Origin: SZAS-103 sp036496805
GTDB taxonomy: Bacteria; Pseudomonadota; Gammaproteobacteria; Xanthomonadales; Xanthomonadaceae
Length of the DNA: 64,000 nucleotides
Direction: 5' to 3'
NCBI GenBank assembly: GCA_036496805.1
Contig: DASXKN010000009.1
Location: 1 to 64,000, forward strand
Both the position numbers and the translations under genes were made by a program. The notes beneath the pieces were generated by a model. That model saw nothing but the letters and a program-made list of their open reading frames with translations, was not told the origin of the DNA and searched no databases. Positions 53,974-62,049 of this stretch are shown here, one piece after another. Numbering within the stretch: the first letter of the stretch is position 1; every line of letters begins with the position of its first letter.

Positions 53974-54035
53974 CCCACCGGATCAGCGAGAGGGCAAACC
54001 TGCTCCCGGAATCGCGGCGCGCCGCGGAACCGCAA

Positions 54036-55688
54036 TCATGCCCGCCGCGGCCACGCCGCGATGAATGCAGCCAGCGCGCCGCCACTGGCGATCCATACCG
54101 CCAGCGGCACGCCCAGCCATTCGCGTCCGCCGATGTGGAAGGCGTAGAGCAGGACGCCGCAGACAGCGAGCGCGGCGCCCAGCAGCGCGAGCACGGTCTG
54201 CCGCTGGGCGGCGCGCGAGCTTTCGGCGAGCGCCGCGAGATCCTCTGATTTCATGCGCAGCTCGACCTCGCCGGCCACTGCCTTGCGCAGGTAGTCGTGC
54301 AGCAACTGCGGCATTTCCGGCGCGCCCAGCAGCCAGCCCGGCAGCTTCTCGCGCAGGCGCTCCATGATCGCGCGCGGGCTGCGTTCGCGTTGCAGGATCT
54401 CGGCGAGCACGGGTTGGGCGACCACCCAGATGTCGAGCTTCGGATCGAGCGTGCGGCCGATGCCCTCGATGTTGAGCAGGGTCTTCTGCAGCAGGATCAG
54501 TTGCGGCTGGATGGTGAGCTGGTTCGCGCGCGCGAGCTTGAACAGCTTGAACAGCACTTCGCCGAGCGCAATCTCCGCCAGCGGCCGGGTGAAGTACGGC
54601 TCGCAGATCGTGCGCACGTCGGCTTCGAGCGCGTCCAGGCGCAGCGTCGCCGGCATCCAGCCAGCCTCGATATGGAGCTCGGCGATGCGCCGGTAGTTGC
54701 GCTCGAAGATCGCGGTGAAGTTCTCGGCGAGGAAGTAGCGGTCGATCTCAGGCAGCGAACCGACGATGCCGAAATCGAGCGCGATGAAACGCGGTCGCTG
54801 CGGGTTCGACAGGTCGATCCACAGATTGCCCGGATGCGCATCGGCGTGGAAGAAGTTGTCGCGGAACACCTGGGTGTAGAACAGGCGCACGCCGGTGGCC
54901 GCAAGCTTCGAACGATCGGCCCCCGCCGCGTCGAGCGCGGCGATGTCGTCGGCGCGCACGCCGTTGACGCGCTCCAGGGTGAGCACGCGTTCGGAGCTGT
55001 GCGTCCAGAACACCTCGGGCACGTACAGGTCGGGCGAGTCGGCGAAGTTGCGCCGCATCAGGCTGGCGTTCGCGCCTTCGCGCTGCAGGTCGAGTTCGCC
55101 GCGCAGCGAGCGCTCCAGCTCGGCGACGATTTCCTGCGGCCGCGTCATCTCCGGATCGGGACCGATCCTCTCGGCCAGTCGCGCAAAGCTGCGCAGCAGC
55201 GACAGGTCCTGCTCGATGCGCCGCTCGACGCCGGGCCGGAGCACCTTGACGACGACCGCGCGACCGTTCGGCAGTTCCGCCGCGTGCACCTGCGCGACCG
55301 AGGCCGAAGCGAGCGGCGTGCGTTCGAAGGTCCGATACAGTTCGGTCAGCGGCCGTCCCAGCGCGTCGGCGACGATCGCTTCGGCCTGCTCGCCCGGAAA
55401 CGGCGCGACGCGATCCTGCAATTGCGCGAGCGTGTCGGCGATGTCCGGCGGCAGCAGGTCGCGACGGGTGGAGAGCACCTGCCCGAACTTCACGAACAGC
55501 GGGCCGAGTTCCTGCAGGGCCAGCCGCAGGCGCTCGCCGCGCGGCAGGTTCGCCACGTCGCCACGCACCGGCACGAACGGCCGCAGCAGCTTCAGCCGGC
55601 GCGCGAGCCGCGTTTCGTCGAGCAGGGTATCGAGGCGATACCGCAATACGACGCGCAGGATTTGCAGGATGCGCGTGCCGCCCTTCAC
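54036..55688 (-). CDS. ubiB: UbiB atypical kinase/ATPase for ubiquinone synthesis
   Basis: Membrane-bound protein-kinase-like ATPase needed for coenzyme Q production. 550 residues. Family marks: KFGQ (67-70) of the KxGQ helix, the Ala-rich loop ASASVAQVH in place of a glycine loop, HADAHPGNLW catalytic region and DFGIVG. Two membrane helices close the C-terminus (LALLGAALAVCGVLLYAF and the following one). Its ATG overlaps the ubiJ stop (ATGA). Confidence 0.95.
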   Translation of the reverse strand: MKGGTRILQILRVVLRYRLDTLLDETRLARRLKLLRPFVPVRGDVANLPRGERLRLALQELGPLFVKFGQVLSTRRDLLPPDIADTLAQLQDRVAPFPGEQAEAIVADALGRPLTELYRTFERTPLASASVAQVHAAELPNGRAVVVKVLRPGVERRIEQDLSLLRSFARLAERIGPDPEMTRPQEIVAELERSLRGELDLQREGANASLMRRNFADSPDLYVPEVFWTHSSERVLTLERVNGVRADDIAALDAAGADRSKLAATGVRLFYTQVFRDNFFHADAHPGNLWIDLSNPQRPRFIALDFGIVGSLPEIDRYFLAENFTAIFERNYRRIAELHIEAGWMPATLRLDALEADVRTICEPYFTRPLAEIALGEVLFKLFKLARANQLTIQPQLILLQKTLLNIEGIGRTLDPKLDIWVVAQPVLAEILQRERSPRAIMERLREKLPGWLLGAPEMPQLLHDYLRKAVAGEVELRMKSEDLAALAESSRAAQRQTVLALLGAALAVCGVLLYAFHIGGREWLGVPLAVWIASGGALAAFIAAWPRRA

Positions 55689-56398
55689 GCTTTCGCCCCG
55701 GTCCTGGCGGATGCATCGCCGCCGGAAGCGTCGCCGCCGAGCCGGCGATGCAGGTGCTGCATGCGCGCGTGCAGGCGTTCGATGCGGTCGCGCAGCGCAT
55801 CGACGTCGTCCAGGTGCGCTTCGAGTTCGGCGCGACCGACCAGATCGCGCGATTCCTCGGTCAGGAATTCGGCCGCGTCGCGCGCCAGTCGCGCGGCGCC
55901 GTCACGGCCCGCGCGGAAAGCCGCGCGCACCGCGGAGGCGATCTGCACGCCGGGTACATCGCCGAAGACGTGCGTGAAGGGCAGGTTCCAGTCCGGGTCA
56001 TAGCCCACGGCGAGTTTCTGCAACTGGCGCGCGAGCTCGGCATCGCCGGCGATCTTCACCTTGCCGACGCTCGCGCCGGAGGCTGGGCGCAGGAAGGGCA
56101 ACTGCGAGAGCAAGCCGCCGAGGGTTCCGCGCACCGCCAGGTCGGGCTCGTTCGGTGCATCATGCCTCGATGCAGAATCGTCCGGCGCAGGCACGGGGCC
56201 GACGGCAAGCCGGCCTTCGCGCACGCTCACCTCGAGCGCGAGCGCTTCCATCACCAGCTGGACGCGTCGTCCTTCCAGGGCAGCAACGGCGACCTGCGTT
56301 TCCGGATCGAGCGCGAGCAGGCGGTTGAGCGCCGCCTCGAGCGCGCGGCCGGCGACGGGTTTGAGCGCATCGAACAGGGTAGGCGAGGCGGTGGCCAT
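55685..56398 (-). CDS. ubiJ: Ubiquinone biosynthesis accessory factor UbiJ
   Basis: 237 residues: SCP2-like lipid-binding domain (about 5-130; LRPASGASVGKVKIAGDAELARQLQKL) and a C-terminal helical region that ends in a probable coiled coil (VDALRDRIERLHARMQHLHRRL) where UbiK would bind. Normally the order is ubiE-ubiJ-ubiB; ubiE is not next to it here. Confidence 0.9.
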   Translation of the reverse strand: MATASPTLFDALKPVAGRALEAALNRLLALDPETQVAVAALEGRRVQLVMEALALEVSVREGRLAVGPVPAPDDSASRHDAPNEPDLAVRGTLGGLLSQLPFLRPASGASVGKVKIAGDAELARQLQKLAVGYDPDWNLPFTHVFGDVPGVQIASAVRAAFRAGRDGAARLARDAAEFLTEESRDLVGRAELEAHLDDVDALRDRIERLHARMQHLHRRLGGDASGGDASARTGAKA

Positions 56399-56464
56399 GC
56401 CTCATTGTAGCCGGCCCGCCGCACGCGACGGGCCGGTACGCCATCGGATCCCGTACGACAGACG

Positions 56465-56620
56465 CTATGCGGAGCGCCGCAGCAAGCTGAGCACGGCGAG
56501 GATCAGGAAGACGATGAAGCAGATCTTGGCGATCCACGCAGCAGTGCCGGCGATGACGCCGAAGCCGAGCACGGCGGCGATGATGGCGACGATGAAGAAC
56601 ACCACGGCGTAGTGCAGCAT
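56465..56620 (-). CDS. DUF1328 small membrane peptide (YtjA-like)
   Basis: 51 residues from ATG 56620, two membrane helices (LHYAVVFFIVAIIAAVLGFGVIAG and IAKICFIVFLILAVLSLL). The family is widespread and often stress-induced, with no defined role. The open frame starts at 56650, but MLHYAVVFF is the usual beginning. Confidence 0.85.
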   Translation of the reverse strand: MLHYAVVFFIVAIIAAVLGFGVIAGTAAWIAKICFIVFLILAVLSLLRRSA

Positions 56621-56672
56621 GACTGATTCCTTGTCGAAGTCTGCCGTCATTGGCGATCCGACTATGTCGGGG

Positions 56673-57677
56673 TCAAGCTGAACGACGCGTTTCCCAATCC
56701 TGTTTCAGCCGGCGCAGTCCTTCCTCGAAACTTACGCGCGGTTCATAGCCCAGATCGCGGCGTGCGGCCGAGATGTCGTACCAGTGTGTGGTCGAGAGCT
56801 GCTCGGCGAGGAAGCGCGTCATCGGCGGCTCGCCTTTCAGCGGCAACGTGCGCCACACCGCTTCGAGCACGGCGCCCGCGCCGAAGGCCAGCCCGAACGG
56901 GATCGTGCCCCGCACCTGTGGCGCGCCGACGGCGGCGAGCAGGGCATTGACCGTTTCGCGCGCGCTGCGCGGATCGCCGTTGGAAATGAAGTACGGCTTG
57001 CCCGCGCAGGCCGCGCCGATCGCGAGGCGGTCGAAGGCGTCGAGGTGGGCCTGCGCGGCGTTGTCGATATAGGTGCTGTCGATCAGGTTGCCACCGTCGC
57101 CGACGAAGCGCAGCCGGCCTGCACGCGCGCGTTCGACCAGGCGCGGCAGCAACTGGTTGTCGCCCGGGCCCCAGATCAGGCGCGGGCGCAGCGCGACCGT
57201 TGCCAGCGCACCGTCGTTTGCCGCGAGCACGGCTTTCTCGGCGATCGTCTTGGTGATCGGGTAGGCGGCCTTGAAGTGTTCGCCATAAGGAGTGTCGTGT
57301 TCGCTGCCGCCCTCGACCGGATGGCTGGCGCGATGGGTGACGCTGGGCGTGGAGGTGTAGACAAGCTTGCCGATGGCGTGCGCGCGGCAGGCGGCAAGCA
57401 CGTTGTCGGTGCCGACCACGTTGGCGAGCCGGTAGCTCTCATAGCTGCCCCAGGCGCCCGCTTTCGCGGCATTGTGGAAGATCGCATCCATGCCGCGCGC
57501 GGCATCGCGCACCGCATCGGCGTCGGCGAGATCGCCGCGGATCTGGCGCACGCCGATCGCGTCGAGTCCGGGATAGATGCCGCGGTTGAAACTCGCCACC
57601 GTACAGCCGCGCGCGACCAGCAGCCGGCAGATCGCCTGCCCCAAGAATCCGCCACCACCGGTAACAAGGATTTTCAT
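56673..57677 (-). CDS. oleD: OleD, NAD(P)-dependent 2-alkyl-3-ketoalkanoate reductase
   Basis: Reduces the beta-keto acid made by OleA in long-chain olefin synthesis. 334 residues of the extended SDR/3-beta-HSD family: TGGGGFLG at 6-13, Tyr139-x3-Lys143 (YPITK) catalytic pair, PRLIWGPGDNQLLPRL and SNGDPRS. Its ATG overlaps the stop of a 46-codon reading frame (ATGA) that itself repeats the first ten residues of OleD. Last gene of the oleABCD run. Confidence 0.93.
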   Translation of the reverse strand: MKILVTGGGGFLGQAICRLLVARGCTVASFNRGIYPGLDAIGVRQIRGDLADADAVRDAARGMDAIFHNAAKAGAWGSYESYRLANVVGTDNVLAACRAHAIGKLVYTSTPSVTHRASHPVEGGSEHDTPYGEHFKAAYPITKTIAEKAVLAANDGALATVALRPRLIWGPGDNQLLPRLVERARAGRLRFVGDGGNLIDSTYIDNAAQAHLDAFDRLAIGAACAGKPYFISNGDPRSARETVNALLAAVGAPQVRGTIPFGLAFGAGAVLEAVWRTLPLKGEPPMTRFLAEQLSTTHWYDISAARRDLGYEPRVSFEEGLRRLKQDWETRRSA

Positions 57678-57814
57678 CGACACGGCTCCGAACCCTCCAT
57701 GGTGGCGCAATCCGGCCGCGCATCCTTGCGCGGCGCGCGCGACGACGCGAGAGTCCCCCGGACTCCCGCAAGCGTCGTCGTTCGCCCACCGCCGCCGGTA
57801 ACGAGCACTTTCAT
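57674..57814 (-). pseudogene. 46-codon reading frame between oleC and oleD repeating the OleD start
   Basis: Begins ATG at 57814, overlapping the oleC stop (ATGA), reads MKVLVTGGGG then unrelated RTTTLAGVRG..., and stops at 57674, overlapping the oleD ATG (ATGA). The first 30 bases match the oleD start except at scattered, mostly third codon positions. It includes a strong hairpin: CGACGACGC (57740-57748) with GCGTCGTCG (57772-57780), and GAGTC/GACTC inside. It looks like an insertion or recombination scar that preserved translational coupling through the operon. Whether the peptide matters is unknown. Confidence 0.6.
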
Positions 57815-59559
57815 CGCGCGATTCCCTGCTTAAAGGCCCACGCCGCGAGCTTCTCGCGACCGATCTTGGCATTGTGGCGGATGTCGACCGGGAACTTCGG
57901 GTGGAATGCGAAGCGCTCGATGCGGGTGGTGTGCGGATGACGCGCGCCGATGACGCGCAGCTCGGCAAGGATGCGCGCATGCTGCGCCGCCGCGATGCCG
58001 GGGTTCGCTTCCACGCACAGCACGGGTGTCTGGCGGCCGCGTTCGCCGATCCCGACGAGTGCCGTGCGGCGCACGTCGGGATGGGTGTTGAACACCGGCT
58101 CGACCTGCTCGGTGTACAGCGGACCGGCGGCGGTCTCGACCCGATGCGACTTGCGCCCGCAGAACCACAGCCGCCCTTCCGCGTCGAAGTAACCGACATC
58201 GCCCATCCGGTGGACGACACGCTCGTTGCCTTCAGGTAGTGGCTCGACGATCTTCGCCAGGCGCGTGGCTTCCGGACGCTCGAAATAGGCGTCGGTCGCG
58301 GTTGGTCCGGCAACGGTGATCTCGCCGACCTCGCCCTGCGGCAGCAGCAGGTCGTCGGACCATCGCCCGATCGCCTCGTCGCTGATGCGGACGATGCGTA
58401 CCGCGTTCGGAGGGACTGGCCGACCGACGCAGGTGCCGGCCCCCGTTTCGGTGGCGGTACGGGTGGATTGCAGCTCGCGGCCCTCGATCACCGCGACCGG
58501 CAGGCATTCGGTCGCGCCGTAAGGCGTCCACAACTGCGCGTCGTCCGGCAGCAGTTCGCGCATCTTCGCGACCACCTCCGGCGGCACCGGCGCGCCGGCG
58601 GACGTCACGCGGCGGATCGTCGGCAGCTTCGCGCCGAAGCGCGCGAGCACGTCGACCAGGGCGGGCGAGCCGAACAACTGGGTCACGCCGAAGCGCGCGA
58701 TCGCGTCGTGGAGCTTGCGCGGATCGGCGCGCGCCGGCCGCGTCGGGTCCATGTCGGGGATGATCGAGGTGAGCCCGAGCGCCGGATCGAACAGCGCGAA
58801 CGGCGGGAAGGTCGGCAGGTCGACACCGCCCGCCTCGATGCCGAAGGCATCGCGCAGCATCGCGATCTGCGCGACGAAATGGCGATGGCGGTACACGACG
58901 CCCTTGGGCACGCCGGTCGATCCGCTGGTGAACAGGATCGCGGCAACCTCGTCGGGTTGCGTGTCGGCGAGTTGCGCGCCGGCGTTCGTGCCCATCGCTT
59001 CGATCCGTTCCAGCGTCGCGCCCCGCCAGAACCAGCGCCGGCCGACGGTGACGCGGATGCGCGCGCTGCGGGCCCAGCCCAGCGCGATCCGCGCCGCGTG
59101 CGCGAGCGGGATGCCGATGAAGGCCTGCGGCTGTGCCTCGTCGAGGCATTGCCTGAGCGCGCGCCGGTCGATGCCCGGGTCGACCAGCACCGGCACGGCG
59201 CCGAGCTTGAACAGCGCGAACATCAGCAGGAAGAACTCCGGCGACGGCCGCACCATCAGCACGGTGCGCACGCCACGGACGATGCCGTTCTTCGCCAGCC
59301 CGGCGGCGATCGCGTCGCTGCGCGCATCGAGCTGGGCGTAGGTCAGCTCGACGTCGTAGGCCGCGAACCCGTCGCGGCCGCGCGCCCCCGGACAGCGCAT
59401 CGCGACCTGGTCGCCGCGCTCGGCGGCCATGCGCGGCAAGGTCGCGGCGATGTTGCAGGGTGAACAGGAGTGTTCGCGACCAGTCCGTGGCCGGTCGCAT
59501 TCCGGCGAACGCCCGAGGGCTGCGCCCGGGGGCCGGTTGGGGGACGGATCGCCAGTCAT
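57811..59559 (-). CDS. oleC: OleC, beta-lactone synthetase
   Basis: AMP-dependent synthetase-fold enzyme that converts beta-hydroxy acids to beta-lactones in olefin synthesis. 582 residues from ATG 59559. P-loop LFTSGSTGVPKG, adenylate-forming motif YGATECLP, and KIGREKLAAWAF near the C-terminus with the usual catalytic Lys region. MRCPGARGRDGFAAYDVELTY at the N-terminus is typical of xanthomonad OleC. A gap of 20 bases separates it from oleB. Confidence 0.94.
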   Translation of the reverse strand: MTGDPSPNRPPGAALGRSPECDRPRTGREHSCSPCNIAATLPRMAAERGDQVAMRCPGARGRDGFAAYDVELTYAQLDARSDAIAAGLAKNGIVRGVRTVLMVRPSPEFFLLMFALFKLGAVPVLVDPGIDRRALRQCLDEAQPQAFIGIPLAHAARIALGWARSARIRVTVGRRWFWRGATLERIEAMGTNAGAQLADTQPDEVAAILFTSGSTGVPKGVVYRHRHFVAQIAMLRDAFGIEAGGVDLPTFPPFALFDPALGLTSIIPDMDPTRPARADPRKLHDAIARFGVTQLFGSPALVDVLARFGAKLPTIRRVTSAGAPVPPEVVAKMRELLPDDAQLWTPYGATECLPVAVIEGRELQSTRTATETGAGTCVGRPVPPNAVRIVRISDEAIGRWSDDLLLPQGEVGEITVAGPTATDAYFERPEATRLAKIVEPLPEGNERVVHRMGDVGYFDAEGRLWFCGRKSHRVETAAGPLYTEQVEPVFNTHPDVRRTALVGIGERGRQTPVLCVEANPGIAAAQHARILAELRVIGARHPHTTRIERFAFHPKFPVDIRHNAKIGREKLAAWAFKQGIAR

Positions 59560-59579
59560 CCCGCGATTATCACCGCGAA

Positions 59580-60512
59580 TCAGCGCAACGGATGCGCGTC
59601 CAGGAAGGCGCGGATCGCCGGCACCAGCACGTCGCGCTTGTCCTCGAGCACGTAGTGGCTCGCGTCCTCGAACGCGCGCACTTCCGCCTCGGGCAACGCG
59701 CGGGTGAAGCCGGCGAGGAAGTGCCAGTCGAACACGAAATCGCGCAAGCCCCAGCCGATGAAGGTCGGTCGATCCGCGAATTCGCCCAGCCGTTTTCCGG
59801 CCTGCTCGACCAGGTCCCAGGAGCGATCGCCCGGCGCGAGCGGGATGTCCTGCACGAAGCGCAGGGTGGCGATCCGGTTGGCCCAGGAGTCGTAGGGCGC
59901 GAGGTAGGCGCGGCGCACGTCGCGCGCGATCGGCGTTTCCACGCCCTGCTTGGCGGCGCCGGCGGCGAAGGCGTTGAAACCACGGATCAGTCCGGCGCCC
60001 ACCGCCGAATCGCGACCGAGCCTGAGCTGCCACGGCATCGGCTTGTCTTCCGGCAGCGGGAACGCGGAGGTGTTGAGGACCACCAGCCGCTTCACCCGCG
60101 CCGCATGCCTGAGCGCCCAGCCGAACCCGATCATGCCGCCCCAGTCGTGCACGGCCAGGGTGATGCGGTCGCCGACGTCGAGTTCCGCCAGCAGCGTGTC
60201 GAGGTCGTCGATGCGCGACTGCAGCGTATAGGGATAACGGTCGTCCCCGGGCTTGTCCGACAGCCCCATGCCGATGTGGTCGGGCACGATGCAGCGGTAG
60301 CGATCGCGCAGCCCCAGCACGAGATGCCGCCAGTAATAGCTCCACGACGGATTGCCGTGCAGCATGACGACGACTTCGCCGTCGCGGGGGCCTTCGTCCA
60401 GGTACGACATCGCGATGCCGGGCCGCACGTCGAAACGCTGCGGGGCGAACGGGTAGTCGGGGAAGGAAACCTTCGCGAGAAGGCGCGCCTGTTCGGCGCT
60501 CGTCTGCCGCAT
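59580..60512 (-). CDS. oleB: OleB, beta-lactone decarboxylase (alpha/beta hydrolase)
   Basis: Haloalkane-dehalogenase-like hydrolase that decarboxylates the beta-lactone to the cis-olefin. 310 residues from ATG 60512. Oxyanion segment HGNPSWSYYWR (from 52), nucleophile Asp123 in HDWGG, late catalytic His in ASHYVLED. Upstream open frame overlaps oleA and is not coding. Eight bases after the oleA stop. Confidence 0.93.
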   Translation of the reverse strand: MRQTSAEQARLLAKVSFPDYPFAPQRFDVRPGIAMSYLDEGPRDGEVVVMLHGNPSWSYYWRHLVLGLRDRYRCIVPDHIGMGLSDKPGDDRYPYTLQSRIDDLDTLLAELDVGDRITLAVHDWGGMIGFGWALRHAARVKRLVVLNTSAFPLPEDKPMPWQLRLGRDSAVGAGLIRGFNAFAAGAAKQGVETPIARDVRRAYLAPYDSWANRIATLRFVQDIPLAPGDRSWDLVEQAGKRLGEFADRPTFIGWGLRDFVFDWHFLAGFTRALPEAEVRAFEDASHYVLEDKRDVLVPAIRAFLDAHPLR

Positions 60513-60520
60513 CGGTTGGT

Positions 60521-61537
60521 TTACCAGACGACTTCGGCCATCGAGCAGTTCAGGCCCGAACCGATGCCCAGCAGGGCGACGCGCGCGCCCTTCTTGAGGC
60601 GGCCCATTTCCTTGAGCTTGGACAGCACGATCGGCACCGACGCCGGGCCGATGTTGCCGTGCTCGGCGAAGATGGTCAGCACCTTCTGCGGGTCGATGCC
60701 GAACGCCTTGATGAAGGCCTGGGTATGGACCTGGCTGACCTGGTGGATCACGAACTCGTCGAGCTCCTCGACCACCCAGCCGAGCGCGAGCTTGGCGGCG
60801 ACGAAGGTCTTGTGGGCGAGCTTGAGGCCTTCGATCAGCAGGGTCTTGGTATCGGTGACCATGCGGTCGAGGTTGCCGCGGCAAAGCTTGTTCCACTCGG
60901 TCGCCGCGCGGGTGACGCCGCCCTTGTAGCGCGGTGCGTCGGGGGTGAGTTCGGTGCGCGAGAGCACCATCGCGGCCGCGCCGCAGCCCAGGGTCAGCGA
61001 CGCCAGCTCGTTGCGGAACTGGTCCTCGGTGACGTCCGGCGCGCACAGGCGATCGAGGGTCTTCTCGTAGACCAGGTTCGCGGTCTCGCCGTCGACCACG
61101 AGGGCGTATTCGATCTCGCCGCGTTCGATCATCCGGCTGGCGATGTCCATGCCGTTGAGGAAGGCCAGGCAGGCGTTGGCGACGTCGAAGTTCTGGCAGT
61201 TCTCGCCGAGGCGCAGGTTGCCGGAAATGATGCTGGCGGTGGACGGCTCGAGGTAGTCGCGGCTGACCGAGGTGTTGACCAGCAGGCCGATCTTCTCGCG
61301 CGGCACGCCCGAGTCGAGGAGCGCCTTTTCGGCGGCCAGGGTGGCGGCGTCGGAGGCTTCGATCCCGATGCCCCACATCCGGCGCGCATGGATGCCGGCG
61401 ATGTCGCGCAGCACGTCGGTCTTGATGCCGAGCCGTTGCATGGTCGGCTGCAGGCGCTCGTTGATCGCGTCCGAGCTCAGGCGCTCGGGCGCATCGATAT
61501 GCGCCAGTCCGGCGATGGAGACGTGTTCGAAAAGCAT
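60521..61537 (-). CDS. oleA: OleA, thiolase-fold acyl-CoA condensing enzyme
   Basis: Head-to-head Claisen condensation of two fatty acyl-CoAs, the first step of long-chain olefin formation. 338 residues. Active-site Cys123 in NACLAF; Glu97 in SRDYLEPST corresponds to the catalytic base of Xanthomonas OleA; FVIHQVSQVHT and EHGNIGPASVP carry the His and Asn. First gene of the four-gene operon. Confidence 0.95.
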   Translation of the reverse strand: MLFEHVSIAGLAHIDAPERLSSDAINERLQPTMQRLGIKTDVLRDIAGIHARRMWGIGIEASDAATLAAEKALLDSGVPREKIGLLVNTSVSRDYLEPSTASIISGNLRLGENCQNFDVANACLAFLNGMDIASRMIERGEIEYALVVDGETANLVYEKTLDRLCAPDVTEDQFRNELASLTLGCGAAAMVLSRTELTPDAPRYKGGVTRAATEWNKLCRGNLDRMVTDTKTLLIEGLKLAHKTFVAAKLALGWVVEELDEFVIHQVSQVHTQAFIKAFGIDPQKVLTIFAEHGNIGPASVPIVLSKLKEMGRLKKGARVALLGIGSGLNCSMAEVVW

Positions 61538-61627
61538 GGGCGCAACCGGTAATCGTAACCGGGCTACGCTACAAGGTTAGCCGCCCCACCGCAACTTCCG
61601 GGCTGCCCGGCGGCGGCCGGCATGGCC

Positions 61628-61951
61628 TCAATGCGCGCGGGCGTCGCAACGGTAGGCCCGCCACGACTGGCGGCCATTGGCGGGCTCGGCGATCGGCTGG
61701 ACGCTGTCGGCGTGGAGGCCGATGGCCTCGTTGCGGGCGAGGGTTTCGAGCTCGTCGCGCACCGCCAGGCGGTTGCGCTCGTAGGGACCGACCTGGGCGG
61801 CGACCGAGGTGGCGAGCTCGCCGAGGTAGGTGCAGGCGCCCATCGGCTGCCCCAGCGGAACCACGCGGACCTGGGTCGCGCCCGGCTGCATCTGCACCCA
61901 GGCGCAGCCGGAAAGCAGAACCGTTGCGACGCCGAGCCATGGCTTGCGCAT
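61628..61951 (-). CDS. DUF4156 lipoprotein
   Basis: 107 residues from ATG 61951. Lipobox LLSGC places the lipidated Cys near 15. GACTYLGELATSV and NEAIGLHADSVQPI resemble DUF4156 outer-membrane lipoproteins (YjeI-like). The reading frame continues upstream into the M16 gene end but that part is not a lipoprotein signal. Role unknown. Confidence 0.82.
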   Translation of the reverse strand: MRKPWLGVATVLLSGCAWVQMQPGATQVRVVPLGQPMGACTYLGELATSVAAQVGPYERNRLAVRDELETLARNEAIGLHADSVQPIAEPANGRQSWRAYRCDARAH

Positions 61952-62049
61952 GAGGAATCCGTGCAGGAACCGACGCGCCCATTGTGGCGAGGCGATCGTT
62001 CCCGCGCAAAGCGGTCGTGCGCTCGCGCCATCTGCAGTCGGGCGCGCGA

